A DNA stretch of 64,000 nt from PGYT01 sp963675055 (GCA_963675055.2 CAXXJE010000005.1:722576-786575); one strand, 5' to 3'; counted from the first letter of the stretch, positions 54,741 to 63,222 are shown. The notes: generated by a model from the letters alone, not told the origin. A program made the numbers and translations.

Positions 54741-55175
54741 CTAGTTTCTATATTTTACTAATAATACCTGGTTTTTATTATTAGCCAGATTGGTGTACTT
54801 AACTTCGTCCATAAGTTTCTTCATTAAAAACATTCCAAGTCCGCCACCCTTTTTTTCATGTTGAAGTTTCTTGATGTTAGGCGCAGGAATTAGTTCCGGA
54901 TTAAAATGTCCTCCCTCGTCAATTATTTTAATCGACATTTTACTTTTATCAAAATTTATTTTAATAATAATTCTACCTTCTGAAGAAAATTTATAGGCAT
55001 GTTTAATAATATTCGTACATGCCTCATCAACTGCAAGTATCAACTTACCTGTGTTCTCATCGGTAACTTTGGCATCCGCGGCAGCCTGTTTTATAAAAGT
55101 ACGAATTGAGGCAAGGTTCTCAGTCGTACTTTTAACGATAAGTTCTTTATTTATTTTCGGATTATTCTTGTTCAA
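54741..55175 (-). CDS. RsbW/SpoIIAB-like anti-sigma factor serine kinase
   Basis: A 144-residue GHKL ATPase of the anti-sigma kinase type. N box 'LAVDEACTNIIKHAY' (about 47-61), G1 'IIDEGGHFNPE' and G2 'GGGLGMFLMKKL' are all present. Such proteins bind a sigma factor or other partner, and phosphorylate a STAS antagonist. The start is TTG at 55175, overlapping the STAS stop by 4 bases (TTGA), so kinase and antagonist are made in a fixed ratio. Whether it binds the ECF sigma factor of this operon is unknown; classical partners are SigB/SigF-type factors. Confidence 0.9.
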   Translation of the reverse strand: MNKNNPKINKELIVKSTTENLASIRTFIKQAAADAKVTDENTGKLILAVDEACTNIIKHAYKFSSEGRIIIKINFDKSKMSIKIIDEGGHFNPELIPAPNIKKLQHEKKGGGLGMFLMKKLMDEVKYTNLANNKNQVLLVKYRN

Positions 55176-55531
55176 GATTTCTCTTTTAGATTGAACTTGT
55201 TTACTGCTTCATTTTCTTCTTTAAAAAACTCGTATAAAACCGGGAACCCTAAAAGGTCGAAAATATTGTAGACATCATCTTTCATATTCGAAAATTTGAT
55301 ATCGCCACTATTATCGCGCATTGTTTCTACATAGGCCATAAAAACACCCAGACCAGCACTGCTTATATATTTTAGTTCGTCGAAGTTAACTACAACCTTA
55401 AAATCCGACGAGTCTATAAGCTTGTTGAACTCTTTCTCAAGTTCAGGTGCCGTATGAGCATCCAAATAGCCTTTGAGATCAATTACCTTTATCGGCCCCA
55501 CTTCACGAGTCGATACATTGAAATCGGCCAT
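55172..55531 (-). CDS. STAS-domain anti-anti-sigma factor
   Basis: A 119-residue RsbV/SpoIIAA-like protein. The phosphorylation loop reads 'YISSAGLGVF', with S58 aligned to the regulated serine of SpoIIAA. A short acidic C-terminal extension is present. When unphosphorylated it should bind the RsbW-like kinase and release that kinase's other partner. Its ATG overlaps the stop of the upstream phosphatase gene by one base, and its stop overlaps the kinase start. Confidence 0.92.
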   Translation of the reverse strand: MADFNVSTREVGPIKVIDLKGYLDAHTAPELEKEFNKLIDSSDFKVVVNFDELKYISSAGLGVFMAYVETMRDNSGDIKFSNMKDDVYNIFDLLGFPVLYEFFKEENEAVNKFNLKEKS

Positions 55532-57606
55532 TAACTAACTCCAGATGGTTTATTATTACTTTTCCACTTAAATAATACTAAAGTGATATCATCATGTTGA
55601 GAATTACCTTGAGCAAAGCTACTAATTTTATCGATAATATTTTGTTTTAATTCCTCAGTACCGGTAAAATCATCAGCGGTGAGAATTTTTTCAAGTCTTT
55701 CGGATCCGAACTCTTCCATTTTAGTATTCATAGCCTCGGTAATTCCATCAGTGAACAAAACAATGACATCATTCTCCCTTAAATACACTTCACGTTCTTT
55801 TATATTCACATCGAATGATTCACTGGCGTCCAATCCGAGTCCGATACCGCCGGGCAACATCGGCATTGCTGTTTTATCGCTGCAATGATAAACAGGCATA
55901 TGTCCGGCGCGTGCAAATATCAGGTGTCCGTTCTGTTTATTTATAATGCCGTAGACAGCAGTAACAAAACTTTTCTTCTCAAGACTATTACTTAATATTC
56001 TGTTAGCCTTTGTTAAAAGCTCTCCGGGACTGTGAACCAATTTGGAAAGTGATTCGAATACACCCTTAACTTCAGCCATTATAAATGCGGCCGAAATACC
56101 TTTTCCGCTAACATCAGCTATTACAAAACCAAGCTTGTTGTCATCGAGTTCAAAAAAATCATAATAATCTCCACCAACTTCGAAAGCCGGTATAAACAAT
56201 GCTGATACTTCCAGTTCACTGCTGCATGGCGTTTGGGAAGGAAGGATTTTATATTGTATTTCTCTGGCTACATTAAGCTCACTTTTCAGTCGTTCCTTTT
56301 CAATAGATTCCTCAATGAGCTTCGCGTTTTCCAGAGCAACGGCAGCGTAATCAGCAAATGCCTCTATTGATTTCTTTTCATCCGGTTCAAATCCAAAATT
56401 ATGATTCCTGGCCGCGAAAAGAAATCCGTTGTTGGTATTGTGAACTTTTAACGGCGTTATGGCAAGCGCCTTAAAATCGTAAGTTCGTATATCATTCCTG
56501 ATTTTAACCTTGATTTTTTTTCTGTTGAATGTGATCAATTCATCCGGATTTAAAATACCTTCTTCATATAGAACTTCAGTAATTTCATTGGCTTCTACAT
56601 AACCGATGTTACTTACTGAATTTAATTTGAGCTTACCATCATCCGAAATTGTAACCAGCCAGGCGGAATCAGAATTACCTACTTTGGTCGTTAAAGTAGT
56701 AATAGTATCAGCCAATTCCTTAAAATCGAATACCTGTGTCATCAGTCTGCTAAGATCCATAAGTGAGGAAGCTTCTTCAACTTTTTGATCAAATGCTTCT
56801 GCCGTCGGAAGGTGGAATAGCGATGTAAAGAATATAATACCACTGTAAATAGCACCATATAACATTATCAGTTGAAACAACCTGTGAAGTCCGGGAGAGA
56901 AACTTAGGATCATCTGGTTTAGAAATGAATTATCATATGTCAGTGAAAAATTCAGTCCGAACAGTATGCCGAGAATAACACTTATTATCAGCAGACTTAT
57001 TTTCTTCTTCTTTGAAAGAAAAGCAATCCAGGTAACCCTAAAAGAGTTAATGGAAATAAGCACAATGGAAACCACGAAAAAAGTTAATCCAACAAAATTA
57101 GGACTTTCTTCCGTGTCCGGTATCATAGCAGTAATATAGGTCAAAGTAAAGAAAACCATCATCGCTGAAAAGGATTTCTGGTTTTCCTTTTTAAGTTTCA
57201 AGTAGTAAAGTTCTTTAAAAACGGAAAAGATATATGTAATGGCAGCAATAAAGATAAACATGAGGAAGAGGGATACAATAGAGTAGAGAAGATTCATTTT
57301 TGAGGATAATTCCGGAACTGCATCAAACATTGATGAAGATAATGCAGTTACAAAAAACAAAACTGCTCCCAGAATACCGGCATTTATCACTAACGAGATT
57401 GGATTATTTTTCTTTTGATTTGTAAAATCGGAGGTATACAAAACACTGAAATACAACACGAGTAAAATCAGAATTTCGTTCAGGATTAGAGTTGGTATAT
57501 TCGACGAAACCGGAAAAATAATCTTAAAGATTATTATTAGTACAGTAACCAGAATCGAAAACTCAAGTTTTTTGGTTGATACAAGATCACTGTATGGTAG
57601 ATTCAT
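55531..57606 (-). CDS. SpoIIE-type protein phosphatase with multi-span membrane and GAF domains
   Basis: A 691-residue protein. About eight hydrophobic spans fill residues 15-270, followed by a GAF-like domain (about 285-440), a linker ('ELNVAREIQYKILP') and a PP2C/SpoIIE domain (about 465-691) with 'VGGDYYDFFE', 'IADVSGKGISA', 'VLFTDGITEAM' and 'QHDDITLVLF'. It lacks the PDZ domain of the 860-residue paralogue. Its stop overlaps the STAS start (TAATG), so it is probably the phosphatase most tightly coupled to the STAS/kinase pair. Confidence 0.87.
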   Translation of the reverse strand: MNLPYSDLVSTKKLEFSILVTVLIIIFKIIFPVSSNIPTLILNEILILLVLYFSVLYTSDFTNQKKNNPISLVINAGILGAVLFFVTALSSSMFDAVPELSSKMNLLYSIVSLFLMFIFIAAITYIFSVFKELYYLKLKKENQKSFSAMMVFFTLTYITAMIPDTEESPNFVGLTFFVVSIVLISINSFRVTWIAFLSKKKKISLLIISVILGILFGLNFSLTYDNSFLNQMILSFSPGLHRLFQLIMLYGAIYSGIIFFTSLFHLPTAEAFDQKVEEASSLMDLSRLMTQVFDFKELADTITTLTTKVGNSDSAWLVTISDDGKLKLNSVSNIGYVEANEITEVLYEEGILNPDELITFNRKKIKVKIRNDIRTYDFKALAITPLKVHNTNNGFLFAARNHNFGFEPDEKKSIEAFADYAAVALENAKLIEESIEKERLKSELNVAREIQYKILPSQTPCSSELEVSALFIPAFEVGGDYYDFFELDDNKLGFVIADVSGKGISAAFIMAEVKGVFESLSKLVHSPGELLTKANRILSNSLEKKSFVTAVYGIINKQNGHLIFARAGHMPVYHCSDKTAMPMLPGGIGLGLDASESFDVNIKEREVYLRENDVIVLFTDGITEAMNTKMEEFGSERLEKILTADDFTGTEELKQNIIDKISSFAQGNSQHDDITLVLFKWKSNNKPSGVS

Positions 57607-57650
57607 AAAACTATGGCCGGTATCTAAATATTAAGTTAGCGTCCGGAAAA

Positions 57651-58925
57651 CTAGTCTTTCCGATTGTTATTCTTTTTTTTGGAATTTTTAATTTTCTCTG
57701 CCGCCTGTTTAATTTGAATGAAGGCAGCACTATCATTCTCAAATGTAGATAATGCTTTCGACAAAGAATCCATCTGCTTTCCAAACTTTTCCCATTCCTC
57801 CGGGTCGGTTGTCATTGCCGCTGAAACAGTTTTTCCGATAAAATCACCCAGGTTTTCAAAGTTAAACTGAATCTCTACGTTCTCCTTATCCAGTCCGTCA
57901 TTTGCTTCAATCATCATCTTTATTCCTTTTTCGTACCCCGACAAAGCAAACTGGAAGCTGGCAAAATCTTTAGCGAGATTCTCAAGTCCCCATTTTAAAC
58001 TATCGTAATCCAGGGAATTCTCGTTGAGGAACTCGTTAACCGGCAATGTTAACTTGTAATAATTTGAATCAAATTGATAGCTGTATTGATCTTCCGGTAT
58101 TTTCGTATATGCAAATGCGGAAGGATTTTGATCAGATAAAATTCCTCTTGACCAGTCACTCTGCACCCCGGTACTTTTCTTTTGCGCTTCAAACTGTTTA
58201 AGGCTCTCATTCAACTTTCTTTTATTAATCGCAAAATCATGACTGAAAACAGTATCAGGTGTCATGAAAATGAACTCTTCAGGCGAGTCATCCGTTCCAG
58301 CCTGCCGAAGTGAAGATACTATCTTTTCTTTATTATCCACGGCATAATTCACTTTACTTTTTCCGGAACCGGTACTTTGCTTTTTCCGAAGCGCAAATTC
58401 ATAAATATCAGTCCCAATTGCTTTTTGAAGAAGAGCTATCTTGGGCGCCAGTGCAATGGACTGATTATCAGCCAGCAAAATAGATGAATAGAGATCTTCT
58501 TTATAATTATTCAATATTGAATCTATGCTTTCTCTTTCAGTGCTGTTCAGTCCAAGTTTGTTCTTATACAGTTCAAGATTTTTTGTCGCCGGCAAACTGT
58601 CTAACTCGGCAACAACATAGTTTTCATTGCCGTAAGAATCGGATTCAATTGTGAACATCCTGTTTTTATCTTTATCGATAGGCAGATTATTATATAATGC
58701 AAAGTTGAAAACATCTTCATTGGATAATTCGGAGGTTGCGTACAGCGGAGAGAGGTTTTCAGTATATTTTGCCAGTAGATTGTTACCCTTAACCTGAAGA
58801 TCGCTGTAGCCCTGTTCGCTGAATTTAAAAAATATCATTAACCCAACAGTCAGGATGCCCAAACCAATCCATGGAGCAAAGTTTTTAAATCTTCGTTTAT
58901 GTGATGTGTTGTTGTCTGTCATCAT
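57651..58925 (-). CDS. Unrecognised membrane-anchored protein coupled to the ECF sigma factor
   Basis: A 424-residue protein I do not recognise. About 18 basic/polar residues precede one membrane span (about 17-33, 'WIGLGILTVGLMIFF'). The rest is hydrophilic, Asn/Asp/Ser/Lys-rich, probably extracytoplasmic, and ends in a very basic tail ('KKKNNNRKD'). I see no cysteine in the protein, so there is no zinc anti-sigma motif, and the cytoplasmic part is too short for a classical anti-sigma domain. Its ATG overlaps the sigma-factor stop, implying linked translation. It could be a sensor or accessory regulator of the sigma factor; this is inference. Confidence 0.75.
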   Translation of the reverse strand: MMTDNNTSHKRRFKNFAPWIGLGILTVGLMIFFKFSEQGYSDLQVKGNNLLAKYTENLSPLYATSELSNEDVFNFALYNNLPIDKDKNRMFTIESDSYGNENYVVAELDSLPATKNLELYKNKLGLNSTERESIDSILNNYKEDLYSSILLADNQSIALAPKIALLQKAIGTDIYEFALRKKQSTGSGKSKVNYAVDNKEKIVSSLRQAGTDDSPEEFIFMTPDTVFSHDFAINKRKLNESLKQFEAQKKSTGVQSDWSRGILSDQNPSAFAYTKIPEDQYSYQFDSNYYKLTLPVNEFLNENSLDYDSLKWGLENLAKDFASFQFALSGYEKGIKMMIEANDGLDKENVEIQFNFENLGDFIGKTVSAAMTTDPEEWEKFGKQMDSLSKALSTFENDSAAFIQIKQAAEKIKNSKKKNNNRKD

Positions 58926-59572
58926 GCATTCAATTCTTTATAATATGGTTCCAGAATAATTTTCAGACTTTCCCTGGCTCTGAAAATCCTGGATTTAACC
59001 GTGCCCACTTCGCATTCAAGTTGTTCAGCAATTTCTTTATAACTTAATCCATCAATATCACGTAACATCAGCGGCACCTTCAGCTTCTCCGGAAGCTTAT
59101 GAATACTCCTCTGTACAAGTTGCGGAATATCAAGCGTTTCGGAGTGAGTTCGTATACCAAGTTCATGATGACTATCTTTAATCGGTGTAAAAATACTGCG
59201 AACACGTTTTTTTCTTAAATAATCGCGACACTTGTTCACGGTTATCCTGTATAGCCAGGTTGTAAACTTGGATTCGAACCGAAATTCTTTCAGCTTATGA
59301 AACACACTTATAAAAACATCCTGTGAGATATCATCAACGAACTCGGAATCCCCCAAAGTGAGATAGACAAGATTTCTTACTTTATCTTTGTGGAGATTTA
59401 CAAGTTGTTCAAAAGCATCTTCTCTACCGCGAATATATTCGCGGATCAGTTCGAAATCCCTGTCTTTTATTTCCTGGTTCTTTTTGTCAATATCTTCAGG
59501 TTTTTGATTCAAATCCATTTCTTTGACGAGATTATTTAATTTGAAGTTCCAGTTAGAAAAACTATATTCCAT
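58922..59572 (-). CDS. ECF-type RNA polymerase sigma factor
   Basis: A 216-residue sigma-70 family protein with only regions 2 and 4, as in ECF factors. Region 2 (about 55-115) has 'DDISQDVFISVFHKLKEF' and 'FTTWLYRITVNKCRDYLRKKR' (about 98-118). Region 4 (about 150-205) has 'LPEKLKVPLMLRDIDGLSYKEIAEQL' and 'GTVKSRIFRARESL'. The N-terminus carries about 30 extra charged residues, and an internal ATG at residue 19 is an alternative start since no strong ribosome-binding site precedes the first. It is first in the operon of seven genes that includes three phosphatases. Confidence 0.92.
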   Translation of the reverse strand: MEYSFSNWNFKLNNLVKEMDLNQKPEDIDKKNQEIKDRDFELIREYIRGREDAFEQLVNLHKDKVRNLVYLTLGDSEFVDDISQDVFISVFHKLKEFRFESKFTTWLYRITVNKCRDYLRKKRVRSIFTPIKDSHHELGIRTHSETLDIPQLVQRSIHKLPEKLKVPLMLRDIDGLSYKEIAEQLECEVGTVKSRIFRARESLKIILEPYYKELNA

Positions 59573-59684
59573 TCCGGTAAAAAAAATCTTTGTTCAATCA
59601 GAACTTTATTTTTTCACCAGTATTCGATAATTTACCAAGTAATATAAATATTTATGATCAATAATATTTAATTCTTCTGTCAAT

Positions 59685-59713
59685 TTGAACACGTCAAAAA
59701 TATTTTATATAAA
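59685..59713 (+). promoter_or_regulatory. Promoter of the divergent STAS gene
   Basis: TTGAAC (59685-59690), a 17-base spacer, and TATAAA (59708-59713). The leader to the ATG at 59734 would be only about 14 bases. The same spacer must contain the promoter of the sigma-factor operon on the other strand; it carries a TTGACA there, but I could not find a matching -10. Confidence 0.55.
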
Positions 59714-59733
59714 TAAATTCCAGGGTAGGCCGT

Positions 59734-60072
59734 ATGAAAATTAAAACAAACGAGAAATATGGGGCGTTAATTATTGAATTAAGAGGCAATGTTATGGGTG
59801 GCCCCGATGCTCAGGAGTTTCAGGATTTATTACACAAGTCCTTGGAAGATGACAAAAAAAATATAGTCGTCGACCTTGCCAATGTGAAATTCATGAATAG
59901 TTCTGGACTGGGTATGTTAATAAGCGGATTTACTACTATGAAAAATGGTGGCGGAACGCTCAAATTAGCGAATGCGACCGAAAAAATTAACAGCCTTTTA
60001 GTAATTACCAAGCTAATTACTATATTCGACAATTATGAGTCCGTTGACGAAGCTGTAGAAAGCTTTAAATAA
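59734..60072 (+). CDS. Second STAS-domain anti-anti-sigma factor
   Basis: A 112-residue RsbV/SpoIIAA-like protein. The loop 'VKFMNSSGLGMLI' contains S56 in the position of the regulated serine. The rest follows the STAS pattern ('AQEFQDLLHKSL', 'LLVITKLITIFDNYESVDEAV'), the usual end of anti-anti-sigma proteins. It is divergent from the sigma-factor operon across a 161-base spacer and has its own promoter and terminator, so its level can differ from that of the operon's STAS protein. Confidence 0.92.
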   Translation: MKIKTNEKYGALIIELRGNVMGGPDAQEFQDLLHKSLEDDKKNIVVDLANVKFMNSSGLGMLISGFTTMKNGGGTLKLANATEKINSLLVITKLITIFDNYESVDEAVESFK

Positions 60073-60099
60073 AACCTTGACATAATATTTTATAAATGC

Positions 60100-60130
60100 A
60101 GCTCCGGTAATTTGCCGGAGCTTTTATTTG
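60100..60130 (+). terminator. Terminator after the second STAS gene
   Basis: An 8-bp stem AGCTCCGG/CCGGAGCT with a 7-base loop, followed by TTTATTTG. It overlaps the TTG that could otherwise be read as an upstream purA start, which supports the later start. Confidence 0.75.
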
Positions 60131-60157
60131 CCTTCCAAATTTTACGGAGCTTTAAAA

Positions 60158-61426
60158 ATGAGTGTTTCAGTTTTAGTCGGCAGCCAATGGGGTGACGAGG
60201 GAAAAGGTAAAATAGTCGATATTTTAAGTGAAAAGTTTGACATAGTTGCCAGGTACCAGGGAGGCGCCAATGCCGGGCATACTATTGTAATTGGCGACAA
60301 ACAATATATTCTGCACCTTATTCCCTCAGGAATTTTGAGAGAAGGCTGCGAATGTGTAATCGGTAATGGTGTAGTTATTGATCCTCAGGCCTTGCTTGAT
60401 GAAATAGATTTTCTTGAAGAACATGGTATAAATATTAAAGGACGATTATTTATTAGTCAGAATGCTCACCTTATTATGCCATATCATAAACTTCTTGATT
60501 CAATAAGCGAGAAAGGCGAGAGAAAAATAGGAACAACCGGTAGAGGTATAGGTCCCTGCTACATTGATAAATACGCAAGAAAAGGGATTAAAATAGTTGA
60601 CCTATTAAATAAATCGGAACTTGAGAAGAAAATTCGAGCAAACCTTGAAGAGAAAAACAATTTACTCAAAAAGGTTTACGAACATGAAGAACTTGATGTT
60701 GAGAAGATTGTAGCTGAATACCTGAAGTTTGATGAACGAATTGATCAATATATTAGAGATGTCCCTCTCTATCTAAACAATGCGATAGAAGACGGGAAAA
60801 AAGTTTTAATGGAAGGAGCGCAGGGCGCACTACTGGATGTTGATCATGGTACTTATCCATATGTAACTTCATCGAACCCGACATCAGGCGGTGCCTGTGT
60901 TGGACTAGGTTTACCCCCGACAAAGATTTCCTCGGTTATCGGTATTGTAAAAGCATACACAACACGTGTTGGACTTGGTCCTTTCCCAACTGAACTTACC
61001 GATGAAGTCGGTGAAAAATTACGCGAATGGGGTGCTGAATTCGGCGCTACTACCGGCAGACCCAGAAGATGCGGCTGGTTCGATGCGTTCCTTGTTAAAT
61101 ACTCCAGAATGATCAATGGTATTGAACGAGCAGCTATTACTAAACTAGACGTTCTTAGTAATTTCGATGAAATTAAAGTATGTGTAGGGTACGAACAAAA
61201 CGGTAAACTCCTAAAATCATATCCGACAACAGAAGCTGCACTTTTAGGAGCGGTTCCTGTTTACGAAACACTTCCCGGATGGAAAAGCGATATTACCGGT
61301 ATTACTGATTATGATTCGCTTCCGTCAGAGACTAAGGATTATCTGAGTTTTATTTCCGTACAATCCGGTTTTGAAATTAATATAATATCCGTCGGTCCGA
61401 AGCGAAGTCAGACAATAACATTATAA
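60158..61426 (+). CDS. purA: Adenylosuccinate synthetase
   Basis: GTP-dependent enzyme of 422 residues that condenses IMP and aspartate in AMP synthesis. 'GSQWGDEGKGKIVD' is the N-terminal GTP/IMP signature. 'QGGANAGHTIVIG', 'GTTGRGIGPCYIDKYARKG' (about 127-145) and 'GATTGRPRRCGWFD' follow. ATG at 60158 is chosen because GGAG lies 8 bases upstream and the protein then opens with the conserved strand. An upstream TTG frame lies in a terminator hairpin. Own terminator downstream, so monocistronic or nearly so. Confidence 0.97.
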   Translation: MSVSVLVGSQWGDEGKGKIVDILSEKFDIVARYQGGANAGHTIVIGDKQYILHLIPSGILREGCECVIGNGVVIDPQALLDEIDFLEEHGINIKGRLFISQNAHLIMPYHKLLDSISEKGERKIGTTGRGIGPCYIDKYARKGIKIVDLLNKSELEKKIRANLEEKNNLLKKVYEHEELDVEKIVAEYLKFDERIDQYIRDVPLYLNNAIEDGKKVLMEGAQGALLDVDHGTYPYVTSSNPTSGGACVGLGLPPTKISSVIGIVKAYTTRVGLGPFPTELTDEVGEKLREWGAEFGATTGRPRRCGWFDAFLVKYSRMINGIERAAITKLDVLSNFDEIKVCVGYEQNGKLLKSYPTTEAALLGAVPVYETLPGWKSDITGITDYDSLPSETKDYLSFISVQSGFEINIISVGPKRSQTITL

Positions 61427-61446
61427 AGATTTCAAGTTGAATATAT

Positions 61447-61484
61447 AAAGCACAATTCCACCCGGGATTGTGCTTTTCTTTTTT
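61447..61484 (+). terminator. Terminator of purA
   Basis: A 10-bp perfect stem AAAGCACAAT/ATTGTGCTTT with a 10-base loop, followed by TCTTTTTT, about 20 bases after the purA stop. Confidence 0.88.
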
Positions 61485-61561
61485 AAAATTGTTTGATTAG
61501 ATTCGTTTGTGAAAAATAATACTGATTCAAAAAATTATTCGAATAGCAAATCAAGATTAAT

Positions 61562-62776
61562 ATGAAAGTAAAAATGTCCGGCGGTCCTGCAACACTCCAG
61601 TTAAAGCTTATTCTTCTCGTTATTGCACTCTTAATTGCTGCCGGCACATTAATTTATACACAGTCTCTTGTTGATGATCTCCAGAGTAGAGAACGGGAAA
61701 TTGTCGAACTTTATGCTGCCAGTTTTAAGTCTGTCGCAGTGGGAACATCAAACGGCAGCGATTATTCATACCAGCTTGAAATCATTAAAAAAATTAACTT
61801 CCCATTAGTCCTGGCTATGGTAGATTCTACCGGCAGCATTACTAATTCAATAATAGCCGGACGAAATATAGAAGTCGATTCGACTCTGAGTACCGAACAA
61901 CAAAACGATTACATTTATGAGGTCGGCAAAAAACTTCAGGGACTTCATCAGCCTATACCGATATATTTTGAAGATGAAAAACCTACGCAGGCAATATTTT
62001 ACGGGGATTCACATCTGGTTACCAAAATAAAATATTATCCGTTTCTGCAGATTCTTTTTGCGATAATATTTATTCTGATTTCCTACATATCGTTCAGCTA
62101 TCTTAAAAGGGCGGAACAAAGTAATATCTGGGTTGGAATGGCTAAAGAGACTGCGCACCAACTTGGCACACCGATTTCGAGTCTAATGGGCTGGCAGGAG
62201 ATACTCAAAATGAGTTATGACAAATCCGATACGGTTATGGATGTTGCCTATGAAATGGATAACGACTTGAAGCGACTTAACAAAATAGCAAATCGTTTTT
62301 CAAAGATAGGTTCTAAGCCGGAGTTGAAAGAGGAAGTACTTGCAGAATTGCTTGAAAAAGTGATCAACTACTTCAATCGTCGTCTGCCGCAGTTATCGAA
62401 AAAAGTCAGTTTAGAACTCGAAGGTGATGAATCATTAACTTGTAAAATTAATCCTGATCTGTTCGAGTGGGTGATAGAAAACCTTGTTAAAAATGCTCTG
62501 GATGCAATCGACAGTGAGGCGGCAGGTAAAATCAGAATTTCATATCGTCAAATTGAAGAACATGTTCAAATCGAAATATCTGATAACGGAAAAGGAATAG
62601 ACCTCAGAAGAAAAAGTGATGTATTCCGTCCTGGCTACAGTACCAAAAAGCGGGGATGGGGTTTGGGTTTGAGTCTGGCGCGCCGTATTATTGAGAACTA
62701 CCACAAAGGGAAAATTTTTGTTAAAAGTTCTTCTGCAGACGAAGGTACAATTTTCCAAATCAATCTGCCTGCATAA
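61562..62776 (+). CDS. Sensor histidine kinase
   Basis: A 404-residue membrane kinase. Two spans (about 14-32 and 160-180) bracket an extracytoplasmic domain. The dimerisation/phosphoacceptor helix reads 'AKETAHQLGTPISSLMGW' with H199. The ATPase domain has N box 'NLVKNALDAID', G1 'DNGKGID', and G2 'GWGLGLSLARRI'. No HAMP domain is obvious and no response regulator is encoded next to it, so it is an orphan kinase in this window. The signal is unknown. Confidence 0.92.
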   Translation: MKVKMSGGPATLQLKLILLVIALLIAAGTLIYTQSLVDDLQSREREIVELYAASFKSVAVGTSNGSDYSYQLEIIKKINFPLVLAMVDSTGSITNSIIAGRNIEVDSTLSTEQQNDYIYEVGKKLQGLHQPIPIYFEDEKPTQAIFYGDSHLVTKIKYYPFLQILFAIIFILISYISFSYLKRAEQSNIWVGMAKETAHQLGTPISSLMGWQEILKMSYDKSDTVMDVAYEMDNDLKRLNKIANRFSKIGSKPELKEEVLAELLEKVINYFNRRLPQLSKKVSLELEGDESLTCKINPDLFEWVIENLVKNALDAIDSEAAGKIRISYRQIEEHVQIEISDNGKGIDLRRKSDVFRPGYSTKKRGWGLGLSLARRIIENYHKGKIFVKSSSADEGTIFQINLPA

Positions 62777-62778
62777 AG

Positions 62779-62809
62779 ATGGGTTCCCAAATTCGGGATA
62801 CCATTTTTA
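62779..62809 (+). terminator. Imperfect terminator after the histidine kinase
   Basis: ATGG/CCAT and TCCC/GGGA pairings separated by a 2-base internal loop, with a 6-base apical loop and then TTTTT. It begins just after the kinase stop codon. Confidence 0.5.
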
Positions 62810-62950
62810 TACTTTCCTAAAACCTGAATTCCAACTATTTAATTCATGAGCTATTATTGTAAAAATCCAGATTAATCGGTGGCATGGTAGTTGTCTAATC
62901 ATAATCACTTCAATGATGGATGAATAACAGCCCTCCATTTTAGGCAAACA

Positions 62951-62986
62951 AAGCTGCCATGGTCGTGCCCTCTACCATGGCAGCTT
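62951..62986. other. Perfect 13-bp hairpin with related upstream element
   Basis: Left arm AAGCTGCCATGGT (62951-62963), 10-base loop, right arm ACCATGGCAGCTT (62974-62986). A similar sequence GGTGGCATGGTAG at 62878-62890 can pair through eight perfect bases (CATGGTAG with CTACCATG, 62972-62979) with the right arm. There is no T-run on the + strand; TTTGTTTG follows on the minus strand. It could belong to an untranslated regulatory RNA. Confidence 0.5.
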
Positions 62987-63222
62987 CCCTCTTAAAAATC
63001 TCCAAAAATGAATAATTCTTATAACTTACTTCATTATAAACAACAGTATTTAATTCTATATATTATTTGTAAACCAATTTATGCAGAATTGTCACAGGTA
63101 ATTTTATCTGACTTCACCTGCAATAATTACCGGTGGTAAAGTAAAAAGATGGATTCATATTTGGAGATTTTTCACTTCATATATATTTTAACGTATCTGG
63201 AAATCTGAAATGGAGTTATTAA

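Larger units (their letters stand above)
62777..63222. other. Structured intergenic region before dCMP deaminase
   Basis: About 446 bases without a credible ORF. It contains an imperfect terminator directly after the histidine kinase, an upstream element and a strong perfect hairpin built on CCATGG (62878-62986), and a further inverted repeat GGTAATT/AATTACC (63097-63131). GGAG before the dCMP deaminase ATG is at its right edge. Confidence 0.65.

Noticed and set aside
58922..59572. Assigning the sigma factor to the SigB/SigF class controlled by RsbW
   Set aside because: Only regions 2 and 4 are present and the protein is ECF-sized, so direct control by the RsbW-like kinase is left as a question.
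60128..60157. In-frame TTG start that would add ten residues to adenylosuccinate synthetase
   Set aside because: It lies in the tail of the preceding terminator hairpin and has no ribosome-binding site, while ATG at 60158 has GGAG and begins at the conserved N-terminal strand.
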